Assembly: GCF_035818475.1 (NCBI RefSeq)
Contig: NZ_JAYMGV010000001.1
Location: 1,054,001 to 1,118,000 of the forward strand
Direction: 5' to 3'
DNA length: 64,000 nt
Source of the DNA: Cognatitamlana sp035818475
Lineage (GTDB): Bacteria; Bacteroidota; Bacteroidia; Flavobacteriales; Flavobacteriaceae
In this document: positions 9,094-17,349 of the stretch, in pieces
Position numbering within the stretch: position 1 is the stretch's first letter
Layout of the letters: each line of letters starts with the position of its first letter
Made by a program: the position numbers and the translations under genes
The notes under the pieces: generated by a model
The model's input: only the letters and a program-made list of their open reading frames with translations
Told to the model about the DNA's origin: nothing
Databases searched by the model: none

Positions 9094-10011
9094 ATGAGAG
9101 TTTTATTGACAGGAGCCAGTGGGATGGTTGGCAGGAATATTTTGGAACACCATTCAATAAATGAGTATACCTTATTAAAACCATCAAGCAGAGAATTAAA
9201 TTTGTTGGATTTTAGTGAAGTAAATGATTATTTAAAAATCAACAAACCTGAATTTATTATACATGCGGCTGGGTTAGTTGGGGGGATTCAAGCGAATATG
9301 GCTGATCCAGTAGGGTTTTTGGTAAAAAACTTGGATATGGGAAGAAATTTGATTCTTGGAGCCAAAGAAAACAACATTTATAATTTGATGAATATCTCAA
9401 GTTCCTGTATGTATCCCCGGAATGGAATTAATCCTTTAAAGGAAGAACTTATTTTAACAGGTCAATTAGAACCCACAAATGAGGGCTATGCTTTAGCTAA
9501 AATCGTATCTACTAAATTATGTGAATATATTAGCTCAACAGATAGCAGGTTTAATTATAAAACGGTTATTCCTTGTAATTTATTTGGCCGGTATGATAAA
9601 TTTTCCCCACAGAACTCACATATGTTACCTGCTGTAATTAGGAAGATACATGAAGCAAAATTTAACGGGAATAGAAGCGTGAGTATTTGGGGAAATGGTA
9701 AATCTCGAAGGGAGTTTATGTATGCTGGTGATATTGCAGACTTTATTTGGTATGCCATTAAAAACTTTAAAAATATGCCTCAAAACGTTAATGTTGGACT
9801 GGGGTATGATTATTCAATAGATGATTACTATTCCATAATTGCAAAGGTAATTGGGTATGATGTTGATTTCGAATATGATTTAACGAAGCCCTCTGGAATG
9901 AAACAAAAAGTAGTTAATATTTCTAAGCTTGAAGCTTTTGGTTGGACTAGCCAAGTAAGTTTGGAAGAAGGAATAAAAAAAACATATGAATTCTTTAAAT
10001 CGCAAAATTAA
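9094..10011 (+). CDS. GDP-L-colitose synthase / GDP-L-fucose synthase family (ColC or Fcl)
   Basis: A bifunctional epimerase-reductase of 305 residues. The Rossmann GASGMVG is at residues 7-13. The catalytic set is complete: Ser103/Ser104 and Cys105 in SSSCMYP, Tyr132 and Lys136 in YALAK, and His176 in NSHM; the Cys and His are the acid/base pair for the C3/C5 epimerisation. Fcl makes GDP-L-fucose from the Gmd product; the homologous ColC makes GDP-L-colitose from the Gmd-ColD product. Because ColD follows 2 bases downstream, ColC is the better reading, but sequence motifs alone cannot separate the two. Confidence 0.8.
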   Translation: MRVLLTGASGMVGRNILEHHSINEYTLLKPSSRELNLLDFSEVNDYLKINKPEFIIHAAGLVGGIQANMADPVGFLVKNLDMGRNLILGAKENNIYNLMNISSSCMYPRNGINPLKEELILTGQLEPTNEGYALAKIVSTKLCEYISSTDSRFNYKTVIPCNLFGRYDKFSPQNSHMLPAVIRKIHEAKFNGNRSVSIWGNGKSRREFMYAGDIADFIWYAIKNFKNMPQNVNVGLGYDYSIDDYYSIIAKVIGYDVDFEYDLTKPSGMKQKVVNISKLEAFGWTSQVSLEEGIKKTYEFFKSQN

Positions 10012-10013
10012 TT

Positions 10014-11174
10014 ATGAAATACCCATTAGCATCTTCAACTTGGGATGATAAAGAACTAAAAGCTATTCAGTCCGTTATTGATACAGATATGTATACAATG
10101 GGAGAAAAGGTATTAGAATTTGAGCAAAGCTTCTCTTCTTTTTTGGGCTCTAACTATTGTGTTATGGTCAATTCCGGTTCATCCGCAAATTTATTGGCTA
10201 TCGCGGCATTATTTTATACTAAAGAACCAAAACTTTCTAAGGGAGACGAGGTCATTGTTCCTGCCGTATCTTGGTCAACTACCTATTTTCCCTTATATCA
10301 ATATGGATTGAAACTTAAATTCGTTGATATTGATTTAAATACATTGAATTACAATGTTAAGGATTTGGAAGCTGCTGTTACTTCCAATACTAAAATGATT
10401 TTGGCTGTTAATTTACTAGGGAACCCGAATGATTTTGATGCAATAAATAAAATTATAGAAGGTAAAAACATTTTAGTATTGGAAGATAATTGTGAATCCA
10501 TGGGTGCTGAGTACAAAGGAAAACAAGCTGGAACCTTTGGTGTAATGGGAACTTTTTCTACTTTTTTTTCTCACCATATGGCTACTATGGAGGGAGGTTT
10601 TATTTCGACAAATGATAGAGAGTTATACCATATTCTCCTTTCATTAAGATCTCATGGTTGGACAAGGCATCTTCCCAAAGAAAATGAAGTCTCTAACAAA
10701 AGTGAAGATTGGTTTACAGAATCATTTCGTTTTGTTTTGCCAGGTTATAATCTAAGACCGGTTGAAATGAGTGGAGCTATTGGAGTTGAACAACTTAAAA
10801 AGCTCTCAGGGTTTTTAAAAAACAGGAGAGATAATGCCGTGTATTTCCGAAGCTTGTTTCAAGACCATAAAGATTTTTTAATTCAAAAGGATCAAGATAA
10901 TAGTAGTTGGTTTGGCTTTAGCTTAATTATACGTCCGGAATCTGATTTAAAAAGGAAAGATGTGATTGAGATACTCCAAAAAAACCATATTGATTCCAGA
11001 CCCATTGTAACGGGAGATTTTACGAAAAATGAAGTTTTAAGGTATTTTGATTATGAAATTTTTGGAGATTTAAAGAATGCGAAATATCTGGATGCTAACG
11101 GTCTTTTTGTTGGAAATCATCAAATTCCTTTAAAAGATGAGATCAAATATTTATTTGATGTATTAAGCATTTAG
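10014..11174 (+). CDS. colD: GDP-4-keto-6-deoxy-D-mannose 3-dehydratase
   Basis: A PLP enzyme of the DegT/DnrJ/EryC1/StrS aminotransferase fold that removes the C3 hydroxyl of GDP-4-keto-6-deoxymannose, using glutamate. Where aminotransferases carry the Schiff-base lysine, this protein has histidine in FFSHHMATMEGG (His187), the hallmark of the dehydratase ColD. The N-terminal YPLASSTWDD, the VPAVSWSTTYFPLYQYG region, LEDNCESMGA and the C-terminal NGLFVGNHQI all fit ColD as I remember it, and 386 residues matches its length. The iron-sulfur cysteines of the CDP-hexose E1/RfbH relatives were not seen. The neighbouring gmd and ColC/Fcl-like genes complete a GDP-L-colitose route. Confidence 0.92.
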   Translation: MKYPLASSTWDDKELKAIQSVIDTDMYTMGEKVLEFEQSFSSFLGSNYCVMVNSGSSANLLAIAALFYTKEPKLSKGDEVIVPAVSWSTTYFPLYQYGLKLKFVDIDLNTLNYNVKDLEAAVTSNTKMILAVNLLGNPNDFDAINKIIEGKNILVLEDNCESMGAEYKGKQAGTFGVMGTFSTFFSHHMATMEGGFISTNDRELYHILLSLRSHGWTRHLPKENEVSNKSEDWFTESFRFVLPGYNLRPVEMSGAIGVEQLKKLSGFLKNRRDNAVYFRSLFQDHKDFLIQKDQDNSSWFGFSLIIRPESDLKRKDVIEILQKNHIDSRPIVTGDFTKNEVLRYFDYEIFGDLKNAKYLDANGLFVGNHQIPLKDEIKYLFDVLSI

Positions 11175-11191
11175 ATTTTGACTTGATTAAA

Positions 11192-12526
11192 ATGACTTGG
11201 AGAGACATAAATTTTATTAGAGAGGTTAAATCTTCATTGGTATTTAAATTTTTATCAGTACTTATTTCCTTCTTATTGGTAAGATTGTTACTCAAATATT
11301 TGGGAGCCAGTAATTATGGGCTGTGGTCTGTAATATTGACGTTTTTAAATTGGGTTATTTTTTTTGATTTAGGGATTACAAATGGCGTAAAGAATAAATT
11401 ATCGGAGAGTTTGAGTAAATCAAATAAAACCCTAGGAAAAAAATATATTTCAACTGGATATATAGCTACTTTTTCATTTTCTATAATATCGTATTTGATA
11501 ATTCTAATATTTTCTTTCCTTATAGATTGGCAATCGGTATTTAATGAATACAATTTTAGCAATGATTATTTAAGAGAACTTGTTTTAATAATTCTGTTTT
11601 TTACTTTGTTAAACTTTTCTCTTTCTATGATTAATGCCGTTTTTAATGCTGTACAAAAAGCGTCTTTAATTACGGTAAATCAATTTTTAACCCAAGTTTT
11701 TACACTTACCTCCCTATTTATACTAATAAGATTCACTCAATCTGATTTGCATACTTTGGCTTTATTATATGGGTGCTCAATGCTCATAAGTAACATTTTA
11801 CTGTCTATTTGGTTTTATTCTAAGAATAAGGAACTTTTACCTGAATTTAAAGCATATGATAAAACGTTATTAAAACCTATATTATCTTTGGGTTTACGCT
11901 TTTTCATACTACAGACAACCATGATGGTTATACTTACAACTGATAGATTTATTATTGTGCACTTAACAAATGCAGAAGAAGTAGCTAAATATGATGTTAT
12001 TAATAGGTATTTTAACATATTGCTTATTATCCATACTTTGATTAATACGCCATTATGGCCTATGTATACGGAAGCCTATCACAAAGGAGATTATAATTGG
12101 TTGGAACGTATTATGAGGAAAATGTTTTATCTGGGCTTAATATATGTAATGGCCATTTTAATTATGATTTTTGTTGGAGAATTTGTATTAGAAATTTGGC
12201 TAGGAGAAAATGTTTTAGAAGTACTGAAATCTAATTTTGCTTTTATGGGTGTTTTAGTGTTTTTTAATATATGTCATTCAATACTTGCATATTTTACTAA
12301 TGGTATTGGTAAAACATCTATACAGTTAATCACTTCTTTATTAGGGGCGATATTGAACATCCCAATATCTATTTTTTTGGTTAATTATTTTAATTTAGGA
12401 ATTAACGGGGTCATGATTGCTACAATAATTTGTTTATCATTTTTTTGTATTATTGGTCCTTTTCAGGTAATAAAGGAAATTAGAATTTTAAAAACCAATT
12501 ATCTTAATGCACAGAAAAATGAATAA
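11192..12526 (+). CDS. Wzx-like oligosaccharide flippase
   Basis: A 444-residue, very hydrophobic protein with about a dozen predicted transmembrane helices, starting with a charged N-terminus and the VFKFLSVLISFLLVRLLL segment typical of RfbX/Wzx flippases, which move undecaprenyl-linked repeat units across the inner membrane. YLGASNYGLWSV and the DLGITNGVKNKL loop are characteristic of this MOP-superfamily branch. I use the ATG at 11192 in preference to an in-frame TTG at 11183. Its 3' end overlaps the following glycosyltransferase by about 20 bases. A second, different flippase-family protein is encoded at 52880. Confidence 0.8.
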   Translation: MTWRDINFIREVKSSLVFKFLSVLISFLLVRLLLKYLGASNYGLWSVILTFLNWVIFFDLGITNGVKNKLSESLSKSNKTLGKKYISTGYIATFSFSIISYLIILIFSFLIDWQSVFNEYNFSNDYLRELVLIILFFTLLNFSLSMINAVFNAVQKASLITVNQFLTQVFTLTSLFILIRFTQSDLHTLALLYGCSMLISNILLSIWFYSKNKELLPEFKAYDKTLLKPILSLGLRFFILQTTMMVILTTDRFIIVHLTNAEEVAKYDVINRYFNILLIIHTLINTPLWPMYTEAYHKGDYNWLERIMRKMFYLGLIYVMAILIMIFVGEFVLEIWLGENVLEVLKSNFAFMGVLVFFNICHSILAYFTNGIGKTSIQLITSLLGAILNIPISIFLVNYFNLGINGVMIATIICLSFFCIIGPFQVIKEIRILKTNYLNAQKNE

Positions 12527-13421
12527 AGCTTTAACCATCCTAATTCCGGTTTTCAATGAACTTTTTTTTACAAAACAGTGCTTGAACAACCTTAAAGAAG
12601 CTCTGTTATTTTATAAAAGTGAAATTAAAGATACATTTGATATTAAAATAATTTTGATTGACGATGGTTCTACAGATGGAACTTCCCATTGGGTAAGTGA
12701 AAATTACCCTGAAGTAAAGATTCTAAAAGGAGATGGTTCATTATTTTGGTCAGCAGCTATTAATATGGGAATTGAATATGCCTTGAAAATTCCAAATATT
12801 TCCCATGTATTGTTTTGGAATAAAGACTTATATATCGAAAAGGATTATTTGATACAATTGCATGAACATATTTTAAAAGTTGATGAAAACGTGATTTTGG
12901 CATCAAAATTAATGAGAAAGAATGAGCCAGATACATTATTTTCTTTCGGAGGGACCTATGACCCAAAAACAGATAAGAAAATAAATATTGGAAGCGGGAA
13001 AAAAGATGGTAAAGAATTTAGTGAAAGAAAACAGGTTGATTGGTGTGGAGGAATGGCTGTTGTCATGCCTAAAGAAGTTTTTGTTATTATTGGATTGTGT
13101 GACAGTAAAAATTTTCCTCAATATGATGGTGATTGTGACTTTTTTTTAAGAGCAAAAAAAGCAAATTTTAATTTACATATAATACCAAATCTAAAGGCTT
13201 GGAACATTCATGAGAACACAGGTAGAAAAGAAGGATATAATTTTAAAAATTATTTATGGTATTTAAATGATGTCAGGTCATTTATTAATGTTAAAATAAG
13301 CTATAAGTTTCTTAAAAAGCATTCTTCGGGTTATTTGCCGTTCGTTTATTTTACCCTACGTTATACCAAATTCACTTTTAATTATATAAGGAAAGGGGTA
13401 ATATCAATGTTTAAAGTATGA
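12507..13421 (+). CDS. GT2 family glycosyltransferase
   Basis: The GT-A domain starts at once with TILIPVFNE and continues to the LIDDGSTDGT nucleotide-binding loop and GDGSLFWSAAINMGI, a pattern seen in rhamnosyltransferase-like GT2 enzymes. The usual DxD/NDD metal site is replaced by WNKD. A later CGGMAVVMPKEV ... YDGDCDF segment fits the acceptor part of the family. It overlaps the flippase gene upstream (start ATG at 12507; 12519 is also possible) and the next gene by 4 bases. The donor sugar cannot be read; rhamnose is one possibility because the rfb genes are close. Confidence 0.8.
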   Translation: MHRKMNKALTILIPVFNELFFTKQCLNNLKEALLFYKSEIKDTFDIKIILIDDGSTDGTSHWVSENYPEVKILKGDGSLFWSAAINMGIEYALKIPNISHVLFWNKDLYIEKDYLIQLHEHILKVDENVILASKLMRKNEPDTLFSFGGTYDPKTDKKINIGSGKKDGKEFSERKQVDWCGGMAVVMPKEVFVIIGLCDSKNFPQYDGDCDFFLRAKKANFNLHIIPNLKAWNIHENTGRKEGYNFKNYLWYLNDVRSFINVKISYKFLKKHSSGYLPFVYFTLRYTKFTFNYIRKGVISMFKV

Positions 13422-14605
13422 AATTAAGTAAGCTTTATAACGATTTAGAAATGCTAATGATTGGCTTTGCCGTTGTTATCTTTACTCTCGGCTATACTTC
13501 GTTTAGTTTAATCACAGCTCTTTATTGTTTTCTAAAATTTAGAACTATTAAATGGCCATATCTAGTAGTAATCTTATTTTTTTCGATTTTAATACCGGGT
13601 ACGATTCTAACACTGTGGAATATTTTTATTTCAAAATATGATAGTATTTATACTGTAGGCATGTTATACAGAACGCGTTTCTTTTGGATACGAGTAATTT
13701 TTGCCTCTGGAATTTTTGTTTATCTCTACTCTTTAAATTACAAAGAAATTTTGAAATTTGTTTATTACATGTCTATACCTTGCACTGTAATAGGCTTACT
13801 TCAATTAGTTTCTAATCCAGTTAAAAGAGTAACTATGTTGGCTTATGAGGCCAGTGCAGCAGGCATGTATTATCTTTTTATGGTTCCTTTGTTATTAGAA
13901 TATTATAAAGTAAACAGAAGACATAAATTTTGGGTTTTTTTATTCATTTTTACAGGGCTTTTTATTAGGTCTAAAGCACAAATTTTAGTTTTACCCTTAA
14001 TGTTATTATATTTTATTTTCACTTCTGATAATAGGAAACTAAAAGGAGGCGTGATTATAATTATTGTGATTGGTTTATTATCATTACCATTTATCCTGCA
14101 AATGGATCAGCTTAAAGGGCTTAATCATTTCATGACAGTTTTAAATAAGGAAGGGATTACAGGGTTAACTGAAAAAAATCAAGTATGGTCAACTTTTACT
14201 TTTCGCTTTAGTTCGTTTTTAGTTGCTTTGCAGTTATTAGGAGATAATTTATTTGGCTCAGGATTTGGAGCTTTTCATCCAGAATATATTGAGATAATGA
14301 TTTCAGATGAATTTTTATCAAAGATGACTGGAGTGGAAATTAAAGGAGCTTTAGAAAATAAATATTATGCATCACCTAAGTCCATATTTTTTGATTACTT
14401 AGTAAGTTCAGGGTTATTTTTTTTAGTTCCTATAACTCTAATAGTAATCAAATTTTTTAAAAGTAATACCTCAATATTGATTAAAGCCTCTTTATATAGC
14501 TTCCTTCTTGTTTCATTGATGGTTGAGTTATCTCCCTTTTTAGTTTTTTTGGTTATTAGTTTAGCCTTATTTTACAAGTCAAAAGAAATAATATGCAAGA
14601 TTTAG
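13418..14605 (+). CDS. O-antigen polymerase-like membrane protein (Wzy candidate)
   Basis: A 395-residue protein with about 10-11 transmembrane segments and a large loop around residues 225-320 that contains FRFSS, FGSGFGAFHPEY and YLVSSGLFFL. That loop pattern (Arg-rich start, GxGxG, then a G near the next helix) is typical of Wzy polymerases and WaaL ligases, which have low sequence conservation. It overlaps the genes on both sides by 4 and 13 bases. A second protein of this kind lies at 15616, so which one polymerises and which might ligate is open. Confidence 0.65.
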   Translation: MKLSKLYNDLEMLMIGFAVVIFTLGYTSFSLITALYCFLKFRTIKWPYLVVILFFSILIPGTILTLWNIFISKYDSIYTVGMLYRTRFFWIRVIFASGIFVYLYSLNYKEILKFVYYMSIPCTVIGLLQLVSNPVKRVTMLAYEASAAGMYYLFMVPLLLEYYKVNRRHKFWVFLFIFTGLFIRSKAQILVLPLMLLYFIFTSDNRKLKGGVIIIIVIGLLSLPFILQMDQLKGLNHFMTVLNKEGITGLTEKNQVWSTFTFRFSSFLVALQLLGDNLFGSGFGAFHPEYIEIMISDEFLSKMTGVEIKGALENKYYASPKSIFFDYLVSSGLFFLVPITLIVIKFFKSNTSILIKASLYSFLLVSLMVELSPFLVFLVISLALFYKSKEIICKI

Positions 14606-15600
14606 TATTTTATTCAAAGTTTAAAAGAGTTTTAAATGAAGCCACTACTTTATACGTTAATATTATTAGTGAATCAATTAGCCCAAATAGTAATTGGCGT
14701 ATTACGAATAAGGTTTCCGATATCGAAAAAAATAGCATAGTAATTACCATAACATGTATTGATTTTCTTAATGTAAAATTACGTCACCCATTTATTAAAT
14801 GCTTTAATTGGTTTCAAGGTGTTATACCTGAAGAATCTTTAATGGAAAAGAAACAAAAACATAAGTATTATATTCTATCTATGTTTGAGTATTTAACTTT
14901 AAAATTCTCACATTTCAATTTTTTTGTTTCTAAAAAAATGTACAAGCACTATAAAAAAAAGTATAATTATAATGGAAATAATTTTTTTATAATGCCATGT
15001 TTTAATTTAGAAATTTCTAAAGAAATTAAAAATAAGTCTTTTAATAAAAGCTTGGTATATGCCGGATCAATGGCTCCTTGGCAAAAGGTTGAGTCTATTT
15101 TAACAACCTATAAAGAATTAAGAGAGATAGATGCTGATTTTAATTTAACCATATTGACTATGGATTTGGATGAAGCAAAAAAAATGATATTTAATGCCAA
15201 TCTTGAAGATAAAGTCGAGTGCAAGTGTGTTGAACTTTCGTATTTACAAGAAGAGCTGTTAAAATATAAATATGGATTTTTACTTCGGGATGATCATGTT
15301 GTTAATAATGTTGCATGTCCGACTAAAATGAATTCTTACATGGCCAGCGGTGTTATTCCAATTTATTCTGAGACCATTGGAGACTTTTTTGAAATGTTTG
15401 AAAAAATGAAATTTTCAATATCAATAAAAGAATCATATAATTATCATAAGATAGCTTCATTAATTCATGAATTTGAATGCAATAGGTTTAATGGAGAAGA
15501 TTTAGAGATAGAATATCAATCTTTCTTTGAAAATTATTATAACCAACACAGTTATATTAAGACTATAAGAGAGCTTTTATCATTGCAAATTATTAATTAG
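14593..15600 (+). CDS. Glycosyltransferase, GT-B (GT4-like)
   Basis: A 335-residue soluble protein. The N-terminal half lacks strong motifs, but residues from about 152 read LVYAGSMAPWQKVESIL, the opening strand of a GT4 C-terminal Rossmann domain, followed by GFLLRDDHVVNNVACPTKMNSYMASGVIPI, the donor-site region with the usual conserved P-K-x-xEY/MA-G pattern. The expected acidic EX7E residue is weak. It overlaps the Wzy-like gene by 13 bases. Donor and acceptor unknown. Confidence 0.7.
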   Translation: MQDLVFYSKFKRVLNEATTLYVNIISESISPNSNWRITNKVSDIEKNSIVITITCIDFLNVKLRHPFIKCFNWFQGVIPEESLMEKKQKHKYYILSMFEYLTLKFSHFNFFVSKKMYKHYKKKYNYNGNNFFIMPCFNLEISKEIKNKSFNKSLVYAGSMAPWQKVESILTTYKELREIDADFNLTILTMDLDEAKKMIFNANLEDKVECKCVELSYLQEELLKYKYGFLLRDDHVVNNVACPTKMNSYMASGVIPIYSETIGDFFEMFEKMKFSISIKESYNYHKIASLIHEFECNRFNGEDLEIEYQSFFENYYNQHSYIKTIRELLSLQIIN

Positions 15601-15615
15601 GGTTGTCTAAGTTTT

Positions 15616-16833
15616 ATGAAAAAAATATTGACAAATGTATCATTTGATAAGATGTATATATGGGTACTTGCATTGTTTGCTTTTTCAATTCCCTATAAGA
15701 ACAATTTTAGTAATATTGCTTTAATTAGTTTAGTGTTTTTTAGTATTTGTTGTGTAAATAGAAGAAGTCTAAAAAAAAGAGTTAGGGATTATGCTTGGAT
15801 ATTATTATTGATAAATGGATTGGTTTTTTTTCTTGGGTGTTTTTTTATAAACAAAGAGATTTCATTTAATGGGTTTAATAAGATAGGAAAGGTTGTTTTA
15901 TTGCTGTTGATGCCCGTACTCCTGCATAAGTATAGAACTCTGAAAGAGGAAAATATTATTTTTCTTGCTTTTGGTTGTGGAGTGGTTATTGGGTTAGTTT
16001 TATGTTGGACTGCTTTTTTTTTAAATTCTACCAATATAATTAATTATTCAAATTTTACTGCTCCGATGGGAGGTATTCACCCAGTATACTTCTCCCAATT
16101 TGTAGTAATGGCATTTTTTATTTTTTTGGAAAATTTATTACGCTCAATTAAACTAGAGTATAAAATAATATTAATAGTTCTATTAATATTTTTATCTATT
16201 TCTTTATTTTATATTCAAGCGAGAACTCCTGTGGTAGCTTTTATTTTATGCTTGTTTGTTTTTGCTTTTTATAAAATTTTGATTCAAAACGATATTAAAA
16301 ACCTTAAATATCTGATTCTGGTAATTTTTTTAGGAGCGCTGATATTTTTTATTGCTATTAATGATATTGATTACTTATTAATTAAAGATAGAATGATTAA
16401 TAATTTCAATGAAGGGTTAACAATAAGACTCCATTCATGGAGATGTGCTTGGAATGTATTTATAGAGAACCCAAAACTTTTAGGAGTTGGGTTTAGTAAT
16501 ACGCAATATTATTTGGACGAATGTTATAAAAGTAGTTATTTAGCTCGACCTTATTTTGAACATTATAATTCGCATAACCAATATTTGCAAATTTTGGTGT
16601 CATCTGGAGTTATAGGGATTATTTCATGGTTGTTTATGGTAGGATATGCCTTTTATAGGACAATAATTAATAATAACTTATTGGGCTTAATTTTTTTGAT
16701 TCTATTTTCTATTTGTTGTATTACTGAAGTTTACCTAGTAAGGATTTGGGGGGTGTTGTTTTATGCCTTGTTTTATTCTTTATTAGTATTTCGAACTAAA
16801 AAAGAAAAAATGTCTGATAATTTAAAAGAATAA
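15616..16833 (+). CDS. O-antigen ligase/polymerase family membrane protein (Wzy_C)
   Basis: A 405-residue protein with about 10-12 transmembrane segments. It has the Wzy_C/WaaL signature: a periplasmic loop with QARTPVVAF near residue 200, RLHSWRCAW, LGVGFSNTQYYL, and HYNSHNQYLQILVSSGVIG, where the H-N-x-Y-L ... G-x-x-G arrangement marks the O-antigen ligase family. It could be the polymerase of this locus or a ligase; the nearby protein at 13418 is the alternative polymerase. Confidence 0.75.
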   Translation: MKKILTNVSFDKMYIWVLALFAFSIPYKNNFSNIALISLVFFSICCVNRRSLKKRVRDYAWILLLINGLVFFLGCFFINKEISFNGFNKIGKVVLLLLMPVLLHKYRTLKEENIIFLAFGCGVVIGLVLCWTAFFLNSTNIINYSNFTAPMGGIHPVYFSQFVVMAFFIFLENLLRSIKLEYKIILIVLLIFLSISLFYIQARTPVVAFILCLFVFAFYKILIQNDIKNLKYLILVIFLGALIFFIAINDIDYLLIKDRMINNFNEGLTIRLHSWRCAWNVFIENPKLLGVGFSNTQYYLDECYKSSYLARPYFEHYNSHNQYLQILVSSGVIGIISWLFMVGYAFYRTIINNNLLGLIFLILFSICCITEVYLVRIWGVLFYALFYSLLVFRTKKEKMSDNLKE

Positions 16834-16887
16834 TTATTTTGACAAAAGGGTTTTTGTTTCTATCTAAAATTTTAAAATTAATAAAAA

Positions 16888-17331
16888 ATGCAACTACTAT
16901 TAAAATTACATAGGCTTAGCCATAAACTACACAAAAGAAAAGTACCAATATTACCAAAAATGATATATTATTTAAATTATTTGCTATTTAATTCTAGCGT
17001 CCCCCCCGAAGTTGTTATAGGGAGAAATACCATTTTTGCATATGGAGGAATAGGGGTAGTAATTCACAAAAGAGCTATTATTGGTGATAATTGCAATATT
17101 GGTCAAGGAATAACTATAGGAGGTAGGTCAAAATATTTCGATGTGCCCAAAATTAGGAATAATGTATATATAGGTGCCGGAGCTAGGGTTTTAGGCCCTA
17201 TTACGGTAGGAAATGAAACCATAATAGCACCAAATTCAGTTGTCCTAAAAAATATCCCTGATAATTGTATGGTAGCTGGTGTTCCAGCAATGATAAAGAA
17301 AGAAAATATAAAAGTTTCAGATTTTGTTTAA
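16888..17331 (+). CDS. Serine acetyltransferase-like hexapeptide acetyltransferase
   Basis: A 147-residue left-handed beta-helix acyltransferase. It resembles the C-terminal half of CysE-type serine O-acetyltransferases: a short helical N-terminus, then hexapeptide repeats VVIHKRAIIGDNCNIGQGITIGG, and YIGAGARVLGPITVGNETIIAPNSVV with the AGVPA end motif. In polysaccharide loci such short proteins normally acetylate a sugar. His78 in VVIHK is the likely catalytic base. A run of seven C at 17001-17007 lies inside the gene. About 54 bases separate it from the preceding gene. Confidence 0.8.
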   Translation: MQLLLKLHRLSHKLHKRKVPILPKMIYYLNYLLFNSSVPPEVVIGRNTIFAYGGIGVVIHKRAIIGDNCNIGQGITIGGRSKYFDVPKIRNNVYIGAGARVLGPITVGNETIIAPNSVVLKNIPDNCMVAGVPAMIKKENIKVSDFV

Positions 17332-17349
17332 ATTATTCTTCTTAACTAA

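Noticed and set aside
10014..11174. Reading this gene as a sugar aminotransferase
   Set aside because: The Schiff-base lysine is replaced by histidine, so a ColD-type dehydratase fits better. RfbH/E1 was also rejected because its iron-sulfur cysteines were not seen.
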